Shown here piece by piece: positions 9,724-20,644 of a stretch of 64,000 bases of DNA. Numbering within the stretch: position 1 is the first letter of the stretch; every line of letters starts with the position of its first letter. The notes beneath the pieces were generated by a model. It had not been told where the DNA came from. It worked only from the letters and a program-made list of their open reading frames with translations, and ran no database searches. Where the stretch lies: contig NZ_CABHWW010000003.1 in the NCBI RefSeq assembly GCF_902170305.1, forward strand, positions 1-64,000, given 5' to 3'. The DNA comes from Yersinia alsatica (lineage in GTDB: Bacteria > Pseudomonadota > Gammaproteobacteria > Enterobacterales > Enterobacteriaceae). A program made the position numbers and the translations under genes.

Positions 9724-11622
9724 ATGAAAAAAATAGCACTCACCACCTTACTCTGTGTTAGCACCACCGCCATCGCCGCACCGCAAGTCGACGTCACTAT
9801 CTTGGGCACCTCTGATTTACATGGCACTTTTGTGCCGTGGGACTATGCCACTGACAGTGAAAATCTGGCCGGTAGCCTGAGTCAAATCGCTACCAAAGTG
9901 CAGAAAATTCGCGCCGAGCAGCCCAACATTATTTTGGTTGATGCCGGTGATACCATTCAGGGCAACTTTGTTGAAACCTTTAAGAATGAGCCCATCAGCC
10001 CGATGGTCCTCGGCTTTAATGCCTTGAAATATGATGCCTGGGTGATGGGTAACCATGAGTTTGATTTTGGCTTAAAAATCCTTTCTACCTCTCTTAAGCA
10101 ATTCGACGGTACTGCGCTGGCGGGTAATATTTTCTGGGATTCAGGTAAACCCTACCTACCCTCTTATAAAATTATTGAGCGCCAAGGGGTTAAAATTGGC
10201 ATCATCGGCATGGATACCCCAATGACTGCCGAGTTCGCTCAGGGAACCGGCCGCATCAATGGTATCCATTTCACTGATCCGGTGCAGGAAGTGAAAAAGG
10301 TTATTCAGCAAATCCAGCCGCAAGTCGATGCCATTGTGCTGGTTGCTCATATGGGGATAGATAATGAAAATCAGCGGCCAGGAACGGGTGTTGGCGATAT
10401 AGCCAAAGCCAACCCAGAACTCGCAGCTATAGTTGCTGGCCATATGCATGTGAAGATTGATAAGGCCGTGGTTAATGGCGTTATTATTACCGAGCCGGAT
10501 AAATACGGCCGCGCACTGTCCCGTATTGACCTGAAATTTGAACAGCGAGATGGCAAGTACCAACTCATCGACAAAGACAGCTATACCTACCCTATCCAAG
10601 GCATTAAGTCAGATAAAACGCTGGAAGCTATTTACCAGCCTTACCATGACATTTTGCGCGCCAATGCTAATCGGGTTATTGCTAAGTTGAGTGGTAGCAA
10701 TCTGGTGCCGCCGGATGAGATTAAAGGCATTCCTCAAGTGCATGTGCAGGACACAGGTATCAGCGCTCTGTATCAGGAAGCAGCTCATTATTATGCTCCC
10801 CATGCGCAGGTCATCGCCTTGCAGATTGATAATGACCATCCCAAGCTGGATGTCGGTGATATCACCGCTAAAGACATTGCATTTAACTATCAATATGCTG
10901 GCGGTGAAATCACGGTTTATTCTCTAACCGGCAAAGAGTTAAAGCAATATATGGAGTGGTCGGCGGGCTACTTTAACCAAGTCAAACCGGGGGATGTCAC
11001 TTACAGCTTTAATCCGCAACGCCGTGCCTCAAAATATTCAACCAATGATTTCTTTGATGGCGTGACTTATACCATTGATTTGCGCCAGCCGGTGGGTTCG
11101 CGGATCACCGATTTACGGCTTACTGATGGTACCCCTGTCATTGATATCACCCCAATTCATCTGGGAATGAACAGTTATCGGATGGGCCATCTGACACAAA
11201 AAGGTGGCGTGCTCGAAGGGCAAAAATTCCCGATATTGTCCGACAGTAAAGCACAATACGGTGAAGAAGAAGGCACTATCCGTAATCTGACTATTCGCTA
11301 TCTGACTGTGGTTAAGTCCGGCAAGTATGAGGGCAAACCTCAACAACGTTGGCAATTAGTGGGATTAGAAGGCTATGACAAAGAGCGGCAGATTGTTAAG
11401 CAACTGATTAATCAGGGGACTATTTCGGTACCGTCCACTGCCGATGGCCGTTATACCAACATTGCTTCAATCAATGTTAAAGATAAATTGTTTAAGGATA
11501 AAGCCAGTTACAATGCGGCATTAACGGCGTTGCAGCAGCAAGCCGCCAGCGCCACGACTGAACAAACCAAGCAACAAGCGCAAATGGATATTGCACTGAT
11601 TACTGCTTTGAATAAGTTCTGA
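9724..11622 (+). CDS. Periplasmic bifunctional 5'-nucleotidase / 2',3'-cyclic phosphodiesterase family protein
   Basis: This 632-residue metallophosphoesterase is related to UshA and CpdB and has a signal peptide (cleavage near Ala18/19, TAIAA). The N-terminal metal-binding domain shows the ordered family motifs: TSDLHGT near 30, DAGDTIQGN near 77, MGNHEFDFG near 113, VAHMGID and GHMHVK. A 5'-nucleotidase C-terminal domain (about 350-530) follows, with the substrate-pocket motif SAGYFNQ resembling CpdB. It probably hydrolyses extracellular nucleotides for purine and phosphate salvage; substrate preference cannot be read. It interrupts the suc-cyd neighbourhood and is followed by a terminator shared with sucD. 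Confidence 0.88.
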   Translation: MKKIALTTLLCVSTTAIAAPQVDVTILGTSDLHGTFVPWDYATDSENLAGSLSQIATKVQKIRAEQPNIILVDAGDTIQGNFVETFKNEPISPMVLGFNALKYDAWVMGNHEFDFGLKILSTSLKQFDGTALAGNIFWDSGKPYLPSYKIIERQGVKIGIIGMDTPMTAEFAQGTGRINGIHFTDPVQEVKKVIQQIQPQVDAIVLVAHMGIDNENQRPGTGVGDIAKANPELAAIVAGHMHVKIDKAVVNGVIITEPDKYGRALSRIDLKFEQRDGKYQLIDKDSYTYPIQGIKSDKTLEAIYQPYHDILRANANRVIAKLSGSNLVPPDEIKGIPQVHVQDTGISALYQEAAHYYAPHAQVIALQIDNDHPKLDVGDITAKDIAFNYQYAGGEITVYSLTGKELKQYMEWSAGYFNQVKPGDVTYSFNPQRRASKYSTNDFFDGVTYTIDLRQPVGSRITDLRLTDGTPVIDITPIHLGMNSYRMGHLTQKGGVLEGQKFPILSDSKAQYGEEEGTIRNLTIRYLTVVKSGKYEGKPQQRWQLVGLEGYDKERQIVKQLINQGTISVPSTADGRYTNIASINVKDKLFKDKASYNAALTALQQQAASATTEQTKQQAQMDIALITALNKF

Positions 11623-11633
11623 TTGAGCATTAA

Positions 11634-11657
11634 AAAGGCCACCGCAAGGTGGCCTTT
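11634..11657. terminator. Bidirectional terminator between the nucleotidase gene and sucD
   Basis: AAAGGCCACC and GGTGGCCTTT form a 10-bp stem around GCAA, flanked by A and T runs on both sides. It ends the plus-strand nucleotidase gene and, on the other strand, the long sdh-suc transcript. In E. coli the 3' UTR of this operon releases the small RNA SdhX (RybD). A homologue could lie in 11634-11687, but I see no defining sequence for it. Confidence 0.85.
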
Positions 11658-11687
11658 ATGTCGAGCGTGTTATTGAGGTAGCGGCTA

Positions 11688-12566
11688 TTACTTATTGCTT
11701 TGGTATACCGCTTTCACCGCATTACCAATTTCAGCTAGGCTACGCACGGTTTTCACACCCGCCGCTTCCAGAGCAGCAAATTTGTCATCCGCAGTCCCTT
11801 TACCACCAGCAATGATGGCACCAGCATGGCCCATACGTTTGCCTTTTGGTGCAGTTACACCGGCGATATAGCCCACAACAGGTTTGGTCACGTGCTCTTT
11901 AATATAAGCTGCCGCTTCTTCTTCTGCATTACCACCGATTTCACCGATCATTACGATGACTTCAGTTTGTGGGTCTTCCTGGAATAACTTCAGAATATCG
12001 ATAAAGTTAGAACCAGGGATTGGGTCGCCACCAATACCAACGCAGCTTGATTGGCCGAAACCGATATCAGTAGTCTGTTTTACTGCTTCATAAGTCAGAG
12101 TGCCTGAACGCGAAACGATACCAACTTTACCCGGCAAGTGGATATGGCCAGGCATGATGCCAATCTTACATTCACCTGGGGTGATAACACCCGGACAGTT
12201 AGGGCCGATCATACGCGCATCGGATTGATCCAATTTGACTTTTACGACCAGCATATCCAGTGTCGGGATGCCTTCAGTAATGCAGATGATCAATTTTATA
12301 CCGGCGTCGATAGCTTCCAGAATTGAATCTTTACAGAACGGCGCTGGCACATAGATAACAGAGGCTGTGGCACCGGTCGTTTCTACAGCTTCACGAACGG
12401 TATTGAACACCGGCAGACCAAGATGCTGGGTTCCGCCTTTGCCTGGCGTAACACCGCCAACCATTTTGGTACCATAGGCGATAGCTTGTTCTGAGTGGAA
12501 AGTCCCTTGGCTACCGGTAAAGCCCTGGCAAATAACTTTGGTGTTTTTATCAATTAAAATAGACAT
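11688..12566 (-). CDS. sucD: Succinyl-CoA synthetase alpha subunit
   Basis: SucD, 292 residues, binds CoA and carries the phosphohistidine in the reversible conversion of succinyl-CoA, ADP/GDP and phosphate to succinate, CoA and ATP/GTP. The N-terminal Rossmann CoA-binding domain begins [21 protein letters not shown]. The active-site His lies in [17 protein letters not shown] near residue 246. [10 protein letters not shown] and [10 protein letters not shown] are also conserved. Its ATG shares a base with the sucC stop (TAATG), so translation is coupled. Confidence 0.98.
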   Translation of the reverse strand: MSILIDKNTKVICQGFTGSQGTFHSEQAIAYGTKMVGGVTPGKGGTQHLGLPVFNTVREAVETTGATASVIYVPAPFCKDSILEAIDAGIKLIICITEGIPTLDMLVVKVKLDQSDARMIGPNCPGVITPGECKIGIMPGHIHLPGKVGIVSRSGTLTYEAVKQTTDIGFGQSSCVGIGGDPIPGSNFIDILKLFQEDPQTEVIVMIGEIGGNAEEEAAAYIKEHVTKPVVGYIAGVTAPKGKRMGHAGAIIAGGKGTADDKFAALEAAGVKTVRSLAEIGNAVKAVYQSNK

Positions 12567-13732
12567 TATTTAGCCCCCACTGCCGCTACAACTTGCTGAG
12601 CCGCATCTGTCAGGCTGGTCGCAGCAATGATATTCAAACCGCTGTCTGCCAGTTTTTTGGCACCCAGTTCGGCATTATTCCCTTCCAGACGAACCACGAC
12701 CGGCACGTTGACACCCACTTCTTCAACCGCACCAATAATGCCGTCAGCAATCAGGTCACAACGCACGATCCCGCCGAAGATGTTAACGAAAACCGCTTTC
12801 ACTTTGTCATCAGACAAAATGATTTTAAAGGCTTCAGTCACGCGCTCTTTGGTGGCACCACCGCCAACATCGAGGAAGTTAGCCGGTTCGCCACCGTGCA
12901 GTTTCACGATATCCATGGTACCCATTGCCAAGCCAGCGCCGTTTACCATGCAACCAATGTTGCCATCCAGCGCGACGTAGTTCAGTTCCCACTGCGCAGC
13001 ATGTGCTTCGCGGGCATCTTCCTGACTTGGGTCACGCATTTCGCGCAGTTCAGGCTGGCGGAACAAGGCATTGCCATCAGCACCCAGTTTGCCATCCAAG
13101 CAGATCAAATCGCCTTGTTTGGTGATAACCAGTGGGTTGATCTCGACCATTGCCAAATCACGTTCCAAGAACATGGTTGCCAGACCCATAAAGATCTTGC
13201 TGAACTGAGTCACTTGCTTACCAGTCAGACCCAGTTTAAAGGCTAATTCACGACCTTGATAAGGTTGCGGGCCAGTCAACGGATCCAACGCGATTTTGTG
13301 GATCAGTTCTGGTGTCTCTTCAGCCACTTTTTCAATTTCAACACCGCCTTCAGTGGATGCCATAAACACCACACGACGGGAGCTACGGTCAATAACTGCA
13401 CCCAGATAGAGCTCTTTATCAATATCTGTTGCAGCTTCAACCAAAATTTGGTGAACCGGCTGGCCATGGGCATCTGTCTGGTAAGTTACCAGTTTTTTAC
13501 CCAGCCACTGTTCAGCGAAAGCACGAATATCTTCTTTGCTATTAACCAGTTTCACGCCGCCCGCTTTACCGCGACCGCCAGCATGTACCTGACATTTAAC
13601 CACCCACGGGCCAGCACCGATTTTAGATGCGGCTTCTTCTGCTTCACGCGGTGTGGTACAAGCGTAACCCGTTGGAGCGGGCATGCCATACCGAGCAAAC
13701 AGTTGTTTTGCCTGATATTCGTGTAAATTCAT
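12566..13732 (-). CDS. sucC: Succinyl-CoA synthetase beta subunit
   Basis: SucC, 388 residues, supplies the ATP-grasp nucleotide site of succinyl-CoA synthetase. The N-terminal [16 protein letters not shown] is typical of the family. [16 protein letters not shown] is the nucleotide-binding loop (about 46-61), and [13 protein letters not shown] and [10 protein letters not shown] belong to the C-terminal ligase-CoA domain. Length equals the E. coli protein. It is separated from sucB by 113 nt that contain a strong stem-loop. Confidence 0.98.
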   Translation of the reverse strand: MNLHEYQAKQLFARYGMPAPTGYACTTPREAEEAASKIGAGPWVVKCQVHAGGRGKAGGVKLVNSKEDIRAFAEQWLGKKLVTYQTDAHGQPVHQILVEAATDIDKELYLGAVIDRSSRRVVFMASTEGGVEIEKVAEETPELIHKIALDPLTGPQPYQGRELAFKLGLTGKQVTQFSKIFMGLATMFLERDLAMVEINPLVITKQGDLICLDGKLGADGNALFRQPELREMRDPSQEDAREAHAAQWELNYVALDGNIGCMVNGAGLAMGTMDIVKLHGGEPANFLDVGGGATKERVTEAFKIILSDDKVKAVFVNIFGGIVRCDLIADGIIGAVEEVGVNVPVVVRLEGNNAELGAKKLADSGLNIIAATSLTDAAQQVVAAVGAK

Positions 13733-13782
13733 GATGTTCTATCCATATAAGGTCTGAGATGGGCCGAAGCCTTCTAGGTAGC

Positions 13783-13822
13783 CTGATTGCACGGAGGCAG
13801 GTTATTAACACCTTGCAATCAG
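13783..13822. other. Stem-loop between sucB and sucC
   Basis: CTGATTGCA (13783-13791) pairs perfectly with TGCAATCAG (13814-13822); outer bases also pair partly (GTAGCC/GACTGACC). It lies within the operon, without a T run, and is better explained as an mRNA processing or stability element than as a full terminator. Confidence 0.5.
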
Positions 13823-13845
13823 ACTGACCTTGTCATTTATCTTTT

Positions 13846-15069
13846 TTATACATCAAGCAGCAAGCGAGCTGGATCTTCCAGCATCTCTTTCACTGTCACC
13901 AGATAACCAACAGACTCGCGGCCGTCGATCAAACGGTGATCGTAGGACAGTGCCAAATACATCATTGGCAGAATCACTACCTGACCATTTACCGCCATTG
14001 GGCGATCTTTAATGGCATGCATGCCAAGGATCGCGCTTTGTGGTGGGTTAATGATCGGAGTCGACATCAGTGAGCCGAATACGCCGCCATTGGTAATGGT
14101 GAAATTACCGCCAGTCAGTTCTTCAACTTTCAGTTTGCCGTCACGGCCTTTTACAGCCAGTTCTTTGATCTTTTTCTCAATATCAGCCATACCCATGGTG
14201 TCTACATCACGCAGTACTGGAGTTACCAGGCCGCGCGGAGTCGAAACCGCAATGCTGACATCGAAGTAATTGTGGTAGACCACATCTTCGCCATCGAGGG
14301 AAGCATTCACTTCCGGATAACGTTTCAGTGCTTCAACAACGGCTTTAATATAGAAGGACATAAAGCCCAGACGCACACCGTGGCGTTTCTCAAAAGCTTC
14401 GCCATACTGCTTGCGCAGATCCATGATCGGCTTCATGTTGATTTCGTTAAACGTCGTCAACATTGCAGTGCTGTTTTTCGCTTCCAACAGGCGCTCGGCA
14501 ACACGTTTACGCAGGCGCGTCATCGGAACACGTTTTTCACTGCGGCCCGCGATAGGTGCGACAGGTGCTGCGGTTTCAACTTTGGCTGCTGCCGCTGCGG
14601 GTGCCGACTTGCGGTTTGCCAAATGACTCTCGATATCTTCACGCGTCAGACGACCACCGACACCGCTGCCTTTGATTGCCGCTGCATCCAGAGAGTGCTC
14701 AGCAATCAGACGACGAATCGCCGGGCTAAGGGTATCGTTGCTTTCTTCTTCCAGGCTAGCCGTCTGGCGCTGAGCAGGAGTTGACTCAGTGCTCTGACTT
14801 TTCTCTTCCGTCGGCAGGCCGGAACTGTCACTTGGACGAATACGACCCAGTACCTGACGTGAAACGACTGTGGCACCTTCGTCTTCCAAAATGGCGTCCA
14901 AAATACCGTCCTGACTGGCCGGAACTTCCAGAATCACTTTGTCCGTTTCAATCTCAACCAGCACTTCATCACGTTTGACGCTATCGCCCGGTTTCTTGTG
15001 CCAAGTTGCTACAGAGCCATCGGCGACAGACTCAGGGAGGTCAGGAACATTAATATCTACGCTACTCAT
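13846..15069 (-). CDS. sucB: Dihydrolipoyl succinyltransferase (E2) of 2-oxoglutarate dehydrogenase
   Basis: SucB, 407 residues, forms the 24-mer core of the 2-oxoglutarate dehydrogenase complex and transfers succinyl from lipoate to CoA. One lipoyl domain spans residues 1-80, with the lipoylated Lys in [11 protein letters not shown] near residue 44. An acidic/Ser linker follows, then a peripheral-subunit-binding domain near 113-150 ([14 protein letters not shown]). The catalytic domain ends with the active-site motif [11 protein letters not shown]. It begins 29 nt after the sucA stop. Confidence 0.98.
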   Translation of the reverse strand: MSSVDINVPDLPESVADGSVATWHKKPGDSVKRDEVLVEIETDKVILEVPASQDGILDAILEDEGATVVSRQVLGRIRPSDSSGLPTEEKSQSTESTPAQRQTASLEEESNDTLSPAIRRLIAEHSLDAAAIKGSGVGGRLTREDIESHLANRKSAPAAAAAKVETAAPVAPIAGRSEKRVPMTRLRKRVAERLLEAKNSTAMLTTFNEINMKPIMDLRKQYGEAFEKRHGVRLGFMSFYIKAVVEALKRYPEVNASLDGEDVVYHNYFDVSIAVSTPRGLVTPVLRDVDTMGMADIEKKIKELAVKGRDGKLKVEELTGGNFTITNGGVFGSLMSTPIINPPQSAILGMHAIKDRPMAVNGQVVILPMMYLALSYDHRLIDGRESVGYLVTVKEMLEDPARLLLDV

Positions 15070-15098
15070 TCTCTATCCTTTATGTGTTAACCGGCTCG

Positions 15099-17906
15099 CT
15101 ATTCAACGGTCAGCGCGTCATTAACCAGAGCTTGTTGTTGTTTCTGGTGTACGGAAATGTATCCAACTGCCGGTGAAGCTGAGGCTGGGCGGCCTGCGTA
15201 ACGCAGGGAAGCACCAAATGGAATTACTTCACGGAAGTTATGTTGACTGCAATACCAGGCACCCTGGTTAAGCGGCTCTTCCTGACACCAGACGAAGTCA
15301 TGTACATGAGCAAACTGTTCCAACACCGCTTGCACAGCTTGATGCGGGAACGGATAAAGTTGCTCGATACGCACGATGGCGACATCGGTTTGCCCATTCT
15401 TGCGACGCTGTTCCAGCAAGTCATAGTAGACTTTGCCTGAGCACATCACGACACGTTTGACGCCTTTCGGATCCAACTCGTCAACTTCGCCAATCGCTGG
15501 CAAGAAGCTGCCATTCGCCAGTTCATCCAGAGAAGATATCGCCAGCGGATGACGCAACAGCGACTTAGGCGACATGACCACCAACGGACGGCGCATACCA
15601 CGTAATGCCTGACGGCGAATCATGTGGTAAACCTGTGCTGGCGTTGACGGGATACATACCTGCATGTTTTGTTCAGCACAAAGTTGCAGATAGCGTTCCA
15701 GTCGCGCAGAGGAGTGCTCTGGACCTTGCCCTTCGTAACCATGTGGCAGCAACATCACCAGACCACACATCCGGCCCCATTTCTGCTCGCCGGAGCTGAT
15801 GAACTGGTCGATAACCACTTGAGCACCGTTGGCAAAGTCACCGAACTGCGCTTCCCAGATAGTCAGGGTGCGAGGTTCAGCCGTGGCGTAGCCATATTCA
15901 AATGCCAAAACAGCTTCTTCCGACAGCACCGAGTCCCATACCTGGAAGTTACCCTGCCCACTGTGAACATTTGCCAGTGGCACGTAAACAGAACCATTTT
16001 TCTGGTTATGAATCACTGCATGACGATGGAAGAAAGTACCGCGCCCCGCATCCTCACCGGATAAACGAATCGGAATACCTTCATCTACCAATGTGGCGTA
16101 GGCCAGAGTTTCAGCGCCACCCCAGTCAAATGGCTTCTCGCCTGCGGCCATCAAGGCGCGATCGCCATAGATCTTGGCAACACGCGATTGCATTTCAATG
16201 GCTTCCGGCGCGTGGCTGATACGACGCGCCAGCTCTTGCAGGCGTTTCATCTCAACTTTGCTTGGATATTCTTCGTCCCATTCATGGTTCAGATAAGGTG
16301 ACCACGTGAAGGATTGCAGATTCATCGGACGCCACTCTTCCACCACACAGTCGCCGTGATCCAGAGCATCACGATACAGGTTGACCATTTCCGTGGCATC
16401 TTCCAGGCTGGCGATATTTTGCTCGGTCAGCTTGTCAGCATAGATTTTGCGCGGCGTCGGGTGTTTTTTGATCTTCTGATACATCACTGGCTGTGTGGCA
16501 CTTGGCTCATCGGCTTCGTTATGCCCATGGCGACGGTAGCAAACCAGGTCGATCATCACGTCACGTTTAAAGGTGTTACGGAAATCCAACGCCAGACGGG
16601 TAACAAACGCCACAGCTTCAGGATCATCAGCATTTACGTGGAAAATAGGTGCCTGTACCATTTTGGCGATATCAGTACAGTACTGGGTAGAACGCGCATC
16701 CAGTGGGTTCGAGGTGGTGAAACCAATCTGGTTATTGATAACAATGCGCACCGTCCCGCCCACTTCATAGCCACGGGCCTGAGACATGTTCAAGGTTTCT
16801 TGCACCACACCTTGCCCGGCAATCGCCGCGTCACCATGAATGGTGATTGGCAATACCATGTTGCTGCGAGCTTCGTCGAGGCGGTCACGACGGGCACGTA
16901 CCGAACCAATAACTACCGGACTAACAATTTCCAGATGCGATGGGTTGAAGGCTAACGCCAGATGAACCAGCCCGCCTTCGGTTTCGACATCTGAAGAGAA
17001 ACCTTGGTGATATTTAACGTCACCGGTACCCAGATGTTCTTTATGCTTACCAGAGAACTCATCGAACAAATCTTCCGGTTTCTTACCCAGCACGTTAATC
17101 AATACGTTCAGACGGCCACGGTGAGCCATCCCCAGCACGACTTCACGTGTGCCGTTCTTACCCGCATGGCGAATCATCTCTTTCAGCATAGTGACCAGCG
17201 AATCGCCGCCCTCTAGCGAGAAACGCTTAGCGCCCGGGAATTTAGCCCCTAGATAACGTTCCAAACCTTCAGCGGCAGTCAGTTCGCTCAGGAAACGGCG
17301 CTTCTCTTCATCGCTGAATGTCGGTTTCCCGACCACCGACTCAATACGCTGCTGGATCCAGCGCTTTTCTTCGGTGTTGGTAATGTGCATGTACTCAGCG
17401 CCAATCGGGCCGCAGTAGGTCTGCTTCAGGGCTGCGTACAGATCAGACAGCTTCATGGTCTCTTTGCCGATAGCAAAAGAGCCGACGTTGAAGGTGTTCT
17501 GGAAATCGGCTTCGGTCAGATTATGATAGGAAGGCTCGAGGTCTGGAACAGACTCCTGCTTCCACAAACCGAGTGGGTCAAGGTTGGCATGTTGATGGCC
17601 GCGGAAGCGGAAGGCGTTGATTAACTGCAACACCTTAACTTGCTTGGCATCATTTTCAGGATCGCTGATGGATGAGTTATAACGAGAGGTATCCTTCGCC
17701 AGGCGACGGAAATACTCACGAGTTTGAGAGTGGAACTGATCAGGTTTTACACCCGTCGTCGGTAGTTGTTGAAAAATTGAACGCCAACTATCATCAACGG
17801 AACCAGGATCGGTTAAAAAGTCTTCATAGAGCTGCTCTATGTAGGACTGGTTCGCGCCCGCCAGATAGGAGGAATCCAGCCAGGCCTTCATTGCGCCGTT
17901 CTGCAT
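15099..17906 (-). CDS. sucA: 2-oxoglutarate dehydrogenase E1 component
   Basis: SucA (935 residues from the ATG at 17906) is the thiamine-diphosphate-dependent decarboxylase of the 2-oxoglutarate dehydrogenase complex. Family motifs include GMAHRGRLNVLINVL, GDAAIAGQGVVQETLNM (ThDP/Mg2+ site) and SGEDAGRGTFFHRHAV. Two adjacent ATGs exist (17909 and 17906). The second aligns with the E. coli N-terminus MQN-KAWLDSSYL and is better spaced from AAGGGA. The gene is preceded by a 231-nt structured gap after sdhB. Confidence 0.97.
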   Translation of the reverse strand: MQNGAMKAWLDSSYLAGANQSYIEQLYEDFLTDPGSVDDSWRSIFQQLPTTGVKPDQFHSQTREYFRRLAKDTSRYNSSISDPENDAKQVKVLQLINAFRFRGHQHANLDPLGLWKQESVPDLEPSYHNLTEADFQNTFNVGSFAIGKETMKLSDLYAALKQTYCGPIGAEYMHITNTEEKRWIQQRIESVVGKPTFSDEEKRRFLSELTAAEGLERYLGAKFPGAKRFSLEGGDSLVTMLKEMIRHAGKNGTREVVLGMAHRGRLNVLINVLGKKPEDLFDEFSGKHKEHLGTGDVKYHQGFSSDVETEGGLVHLALAFNPSHLEIVSPVVIGSVRARRDRLDEARSNMVLPITIHGDAAIAGQGVVQETLNMSQARGYEVGGTVRIVINNQIGFTTSNPLDARSTQYCTDIAKMVQAPIFHVNADDPEAVAFVTRLALDFRNTFKRDVMIDLVCYRRHGHNEADEPSATQPVMYQKIKKHPTPRKIYADKLTEQNIASLEDATEMVNLYRDALDHGDCVVEEWRPMNLQSFTWSPYLNHEWDEEYPSKVEMKRLQELARRISHAPEAIEMQSRVAKIYGDRALMAAGEKPFDWGGAETLAYATLVDEGIPIRLSGEDAGRGTFFHRHAVIHNQKNGSVYVPLANVHSGQGNFQVWDSVLSEEAVLAFEYGYATAEPRTLTIWEAQFGDFANGAQVVIDQFISSGEQKWGRMCGLVMLLPHGYEGQGPEHSSARLERYLQLCAEQNMQVCIPSTPAQVYHMIRRQALRGMRRPLVVMSPKSLLRHPLAISSLDELANGSFLPAIGEVDELDPKGVKRVVMCSGKVYYDLLEQRRKNGQTDVAIVRIEQLYPFPHQAVQAVLEQFAHVHDFVWCQEEPLNQGAWYCSQHNFREVIPFGASLRYAGRPASASPAVGYISVHQKQQQALVNDALTVE

Positions 17907-18039
17907 CATGATCCCTTAAGCTTTGAAGCTTCAGTTTTCGCCGTGGTTAACATATACACCGTAATATCAACGGTTTGCCGTAAAAACGGTTCACTCGATG
18001 TGCTCAATGCACATTCTGTTATGGACCTTAACGGTCCCG

Positions 18040-18097
18040 TTCAAGGAACCTCTAAAAACCGACAGCTCGCCAGCTTTTAGAGATTCCCTACCTTGAA
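18040..18097. repeat. Large imperfect palindrome in the sdhB-sucA gap
   Basis: TTCAAGG (18040-18046) pairs with CCTTGAA (18091-18097). Inside it, GGAACCTCTAAAA (18045-18057) pairs with TTTTAGAGATTCC (18075-18087) with a single mismatch. The loop region contains GACAGCTCGCCAGC. The size and form suggest a REP-like or other short interspersed palindrome within the sdh-suc operon. Confidence 0.6.
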
Positions 18098-18100
18098 GCA

Positions 18101-18124
18101 ACCCGAGGAATACATTCCCCGGGT
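18101..18124. other. Hairpin just downstream of sdhB
   Basis: ACCCGAGGAAT (18101-18111) and ATTCCCCGGGT (18114-18124) form an 11-bp stem with one G-U pair, 14 nt past the sdhB stop. No T run follows on the minus strand. It is probably an RNA stabiliser or processing signal between the sdh and suc parts of the operon. Confidence 0.55.
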
Positions 18125-18137
18125 TAATAAACTCACA

Positions 18138-18854
18138 TCATGCACTACGTTGCAACAACATAGACTTAATGTGGCCGATTGCTTTGGTCGGGTTAAGGCC
18201 TTTAGGACAAACACTGACACAATTCATGATGCTATGGCAGCGGAAAACACTAAAAGCGTCGTCTAGATCATCCAAACGTGCTGCTGTTTCGGTATCACGG
18301 CTGTCTATCAGGAAACGATAGGCCGCCAGTAACCCTGCCGGGCCAACAAATTTGTCCGGATTCCACCAGAATGACGGGCAAGAGGTTGAGCAACAAGCGC
18401 ACAGGATACATTCATACAAACCATCCAGTTTTTCGCGCTGCTCCGGCGACTGTAAATGCTCACGTGCTGGTGGATTTTTGCCATCATTCAACAGGTAAGG
18501 TTTAATTTTCTCATACTGAGTATAAAACTGCCCCATATCGACCACTAAATCCCGCACCACCGGTAACCCCGGCAATGGGCGAATCACAATCTTTTTATTG
18601 CCCTTCTGCAAAACTGAAATCGGCGTGATACAGGCCAAGCCATTTTTGCCATTCATATTCAGGCCGTCGGAACCACAAACACCTTCACGGCATGAGCGGC
18701 GGAACGACAAAGTTGGATCTTTTTCTTTTAACTGGATAAGTGCGTCCAGCAACATCATATCCCGGCCTTCTTCCGCTTCCAGGGTGTAATCCTGCATGTG
18801 CGGCGCGTTATCGACGTCCGGGTTATAGCGATAAATCGAGAATTCAAGCTTCAT
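18138..18854 (-). CDS. sdhB: Succinate dehydrogenase iron-sulfur subunit
   Basis: SdhB, 238 residues, carries electrons from FAD in SdhA to ubiquinone through three Fe-S clusters. The [2Fe-2S] ligands are in CREGVCGSDG and the following GLAC (about 55-75). The [4Fe-4S] ligands are in CILCACCSTSCP near 150, and the [3Fe-4S] ligands in CHSIMNCVSVCPKGLNP near 205. Length matches E. coli. It lies 23 nt after sdhA. Confidence 0.98.
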   Translation of the reverse strand: MKLEFSIYRYNPDVDNAPHMQDYTLEAEEGRDMMLLDALIQLKEKDPTLSFRRSCREGVCGSDGLNMNGKNGLACITPISVLQKGNKKIVIRPLPGLPVVRDLVVDMGQFYTQYEKIKPYLLNDGKNPPAREHLQSPEQREKLDGLYECILCACCSTSCPSFWWNPDKFVGPAGLLAAYRFLIDSRDTETAARLDDLDDAFSVFRCHSIMNCVSVCPKGLNPTKAIGHIKSMLLQRSA

Positions 18855-18877
18855 GACCTATTCCTCCGTAACGGGCA

Positions 18878-20644
18878 TCAGTAAGAACGCACTTTCGGCG
18901 GGAATGCCGCGCGTAGCTTAGGTTGCATGTTTACCTCACGGCGGGTCATGCTTTCAGTGTCCGGCAAATACAGCGAGTGACACAGCCAGTTCGCATCGTC
19001 ACGTTCCGGGAAGTCAAAGCGACTATGAGCGCCACGGCTTTCGGTACGGAAGTTTGCTGACACCGCGGTGGAAAACGCAGTTTCCATCAGGTTATCCAAC
19101 TCCAGGCATTCAATACGTTGGGTATTGAACTCACTGGAAGTGTCATCCAGACGGGCATTTCGCAGACGTTCACGGATAGTTTTCAGTTCTTCCAATCCAT
19201 TTGCCATGGCATCGCCTTCACGGAATACCGAGAAGTTATTCTGCATGCAGGATTGTAATGCTTTGCGGATCTCAACCGGATCTTCACCGGAACGGGTGTT
19301 ATTCCAGCGGTTCATTCGATCCAGTGAAGCTTCAATATCTGAATCACTGGCATCGCGGCTGCTACCCTGCTCCATTAAGGACTCTTGCAGATGCATACCG
19401 GCGGCACGACCAAATACCACTAAGTCCAGTAGGGAGTTGCCACCCAGACGGTTTGCACCATGGACGGAAACACAGGCAATTTCACCTACCGCAAACAAGC
19501 CAGGGATAACAACATCTTCGCCCTTTTCATTTACCGTGATGGCCTGACCGGTTACTTTGGTCGGGATCCCGCCCATCATATAATGACAAGTTGGAATCAC
19601 CGGGATAGGTTCTTTGATTGGATCGACGTGGGCAAAGGTGCGAGATAACTCAAGAATACCCGGCAGACGGGATTCCAGAACCTCTTTACCCAAATGATCC
19701 AGTTTCAATTTGGCATGAGGGCCCCAAGGACCATCACAGCCGCGGCCTTCACGAATTTCAATCATGATAGAACGTGCTACTACGTCACGACCCGCCAAAT
19801 CTTTGGCGTTCGGGGCATAACGTTCCATAAAGCGCTCGCCGTGTTTATTCAGCAAATAACCGCCTTCACCACGACAACCTTCAGTCACCAATACCCCCGC
19901 CCCGGCGATACCCGTCGGGTGGAACTGCCACATTTCCATGTCCTGCACCGGAACACCGGCACGCAGGGCCATGCCCACACCGTCACCGGTATTAATGTGC
20001 GCATTGGTTGTTGATTGATAAATACGCCCGGCACCGCCGGTAGCCAATATCGTGGCGCGCGCTTTGAAATAGACCACTTCACCGGTTTCAATGCAGATAG
20101 CGGTACAGCCAACAAAAGCGCCGTCCTGATTCTTCACTAAATCCAGTGCATACCACTCGGAGAAAATGGTGGTGTGGTTTTTCAGGTTTTGCTGATAAAG
20201 GGTATGTAACAGTGCATGCCCAGTACGGTCAGCCGCAGCCGCTGTACGCGCCGCTTGCCCACCGCCGAAGTTAAGCGACTGCCCACCGAATGGCCGTTGG
20301 TAAATACTGCCGTCTTCTAAACGGGAGAAAGGCAAGCCCATGTGCTCCAGTTCGAGAACCGCTTCCGGGCCAGTTTTACACATATATTCGATGGCATCCT
20401 GGTCACCGATATAATCGGAACCCTTTACCGTGTCGTACATATGCCATTCCCAGTTATCTTCGTGGGTGTTACCCAGTGCGACAGTAATACCCCCCTGCGC
20501 AGATACGGTATGGGAACGAGTTGGGAAAACTTTAGATATCAGGGCGCAAGACAACCCCATTTGTGAAATTTGCAGTGCTGCGCGCATACCTGCGCCACCT
20601 GCACCGATAACAACAGCATCAAACTCTCTGACCGGCAGTTTCAT
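18878..20644 (-). CDS. sdhA: Succinate dehydrogenase flavoprotein subunit
   Basis: SdhA, 588 residues, oxidises succinate to fumarate using covalently bound FAD. The N-terminal dinucleotide-binding motif is [14 protein letters not shown]. The FAD-linked His is in [11 protein letters not shown] near residue 45. [21 protein letters not shown] and the catalytic Arg region follow, with the capping-domain HYMMGGIPT and [19 protein letters not shown] near the C-terminal third. It starts directly after the sdhD stop. Confidence 0.98.
   Translation of the reverse strand: MKLPVREFDAVVIGAGGAGMRAALQISQMGLSCALISKVFPTRSHTVSAQGGITVALGNTHEDNWEWHMYDTVKGSDYIGDQDAIEYMCKTGPEAVLELEHMGLPFSRLEDGSIYQRPFGGQSLNFGGGQAARTAAAADRTGHALLHTLYQQNLKNHTTIFSEWYALDLVKNQDGAFVGCTAICIETGEVVYFKARATILATGGAGRIYQSTTNAHINTGDGVGMALRAGVPVQDMEMWQFHPTGIAGAGVLVTEGCRGEGGYLLNKHGERFMERYAPNAKDLAGRDVVARSIMIEIREGRGCDGPWGPHAKLKLDHLGKEVLESRLPGILELSRTFAHVDPIKEPIPVIPTCHYMMGGIPTKVTGQAITVNEKGEDVVIPGLFAVGEIACVSVHGANRLGGNSLLDLVVFGRAAGMHLQESLMEQGSSRDASDSDIEASLDRMNRWNNTRSGEDPVEIRKALQSCMQNNFSVFREGDAMANGLEELKTIRERLRNARLDDTSSEFNTQRIECLELDNLMETAFSTAVSANFRTESRGAHSRFDFPERDDANWLCHSLYLPDTESMTRREVNMQPKLRAAFPPKVRSY

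Noticed and set aside
11634-11687. SdhX small RNA at the 3' end of sucD
   Set aside because: The position and terminator fit, but I see no conserved seed sequence, so it is mentioned only with the terminator.
12593-13246. 217-codon plus-strand frame opposite sucC
   Set aside because: It is antisense to a certain housekeeping gene and has no family features.
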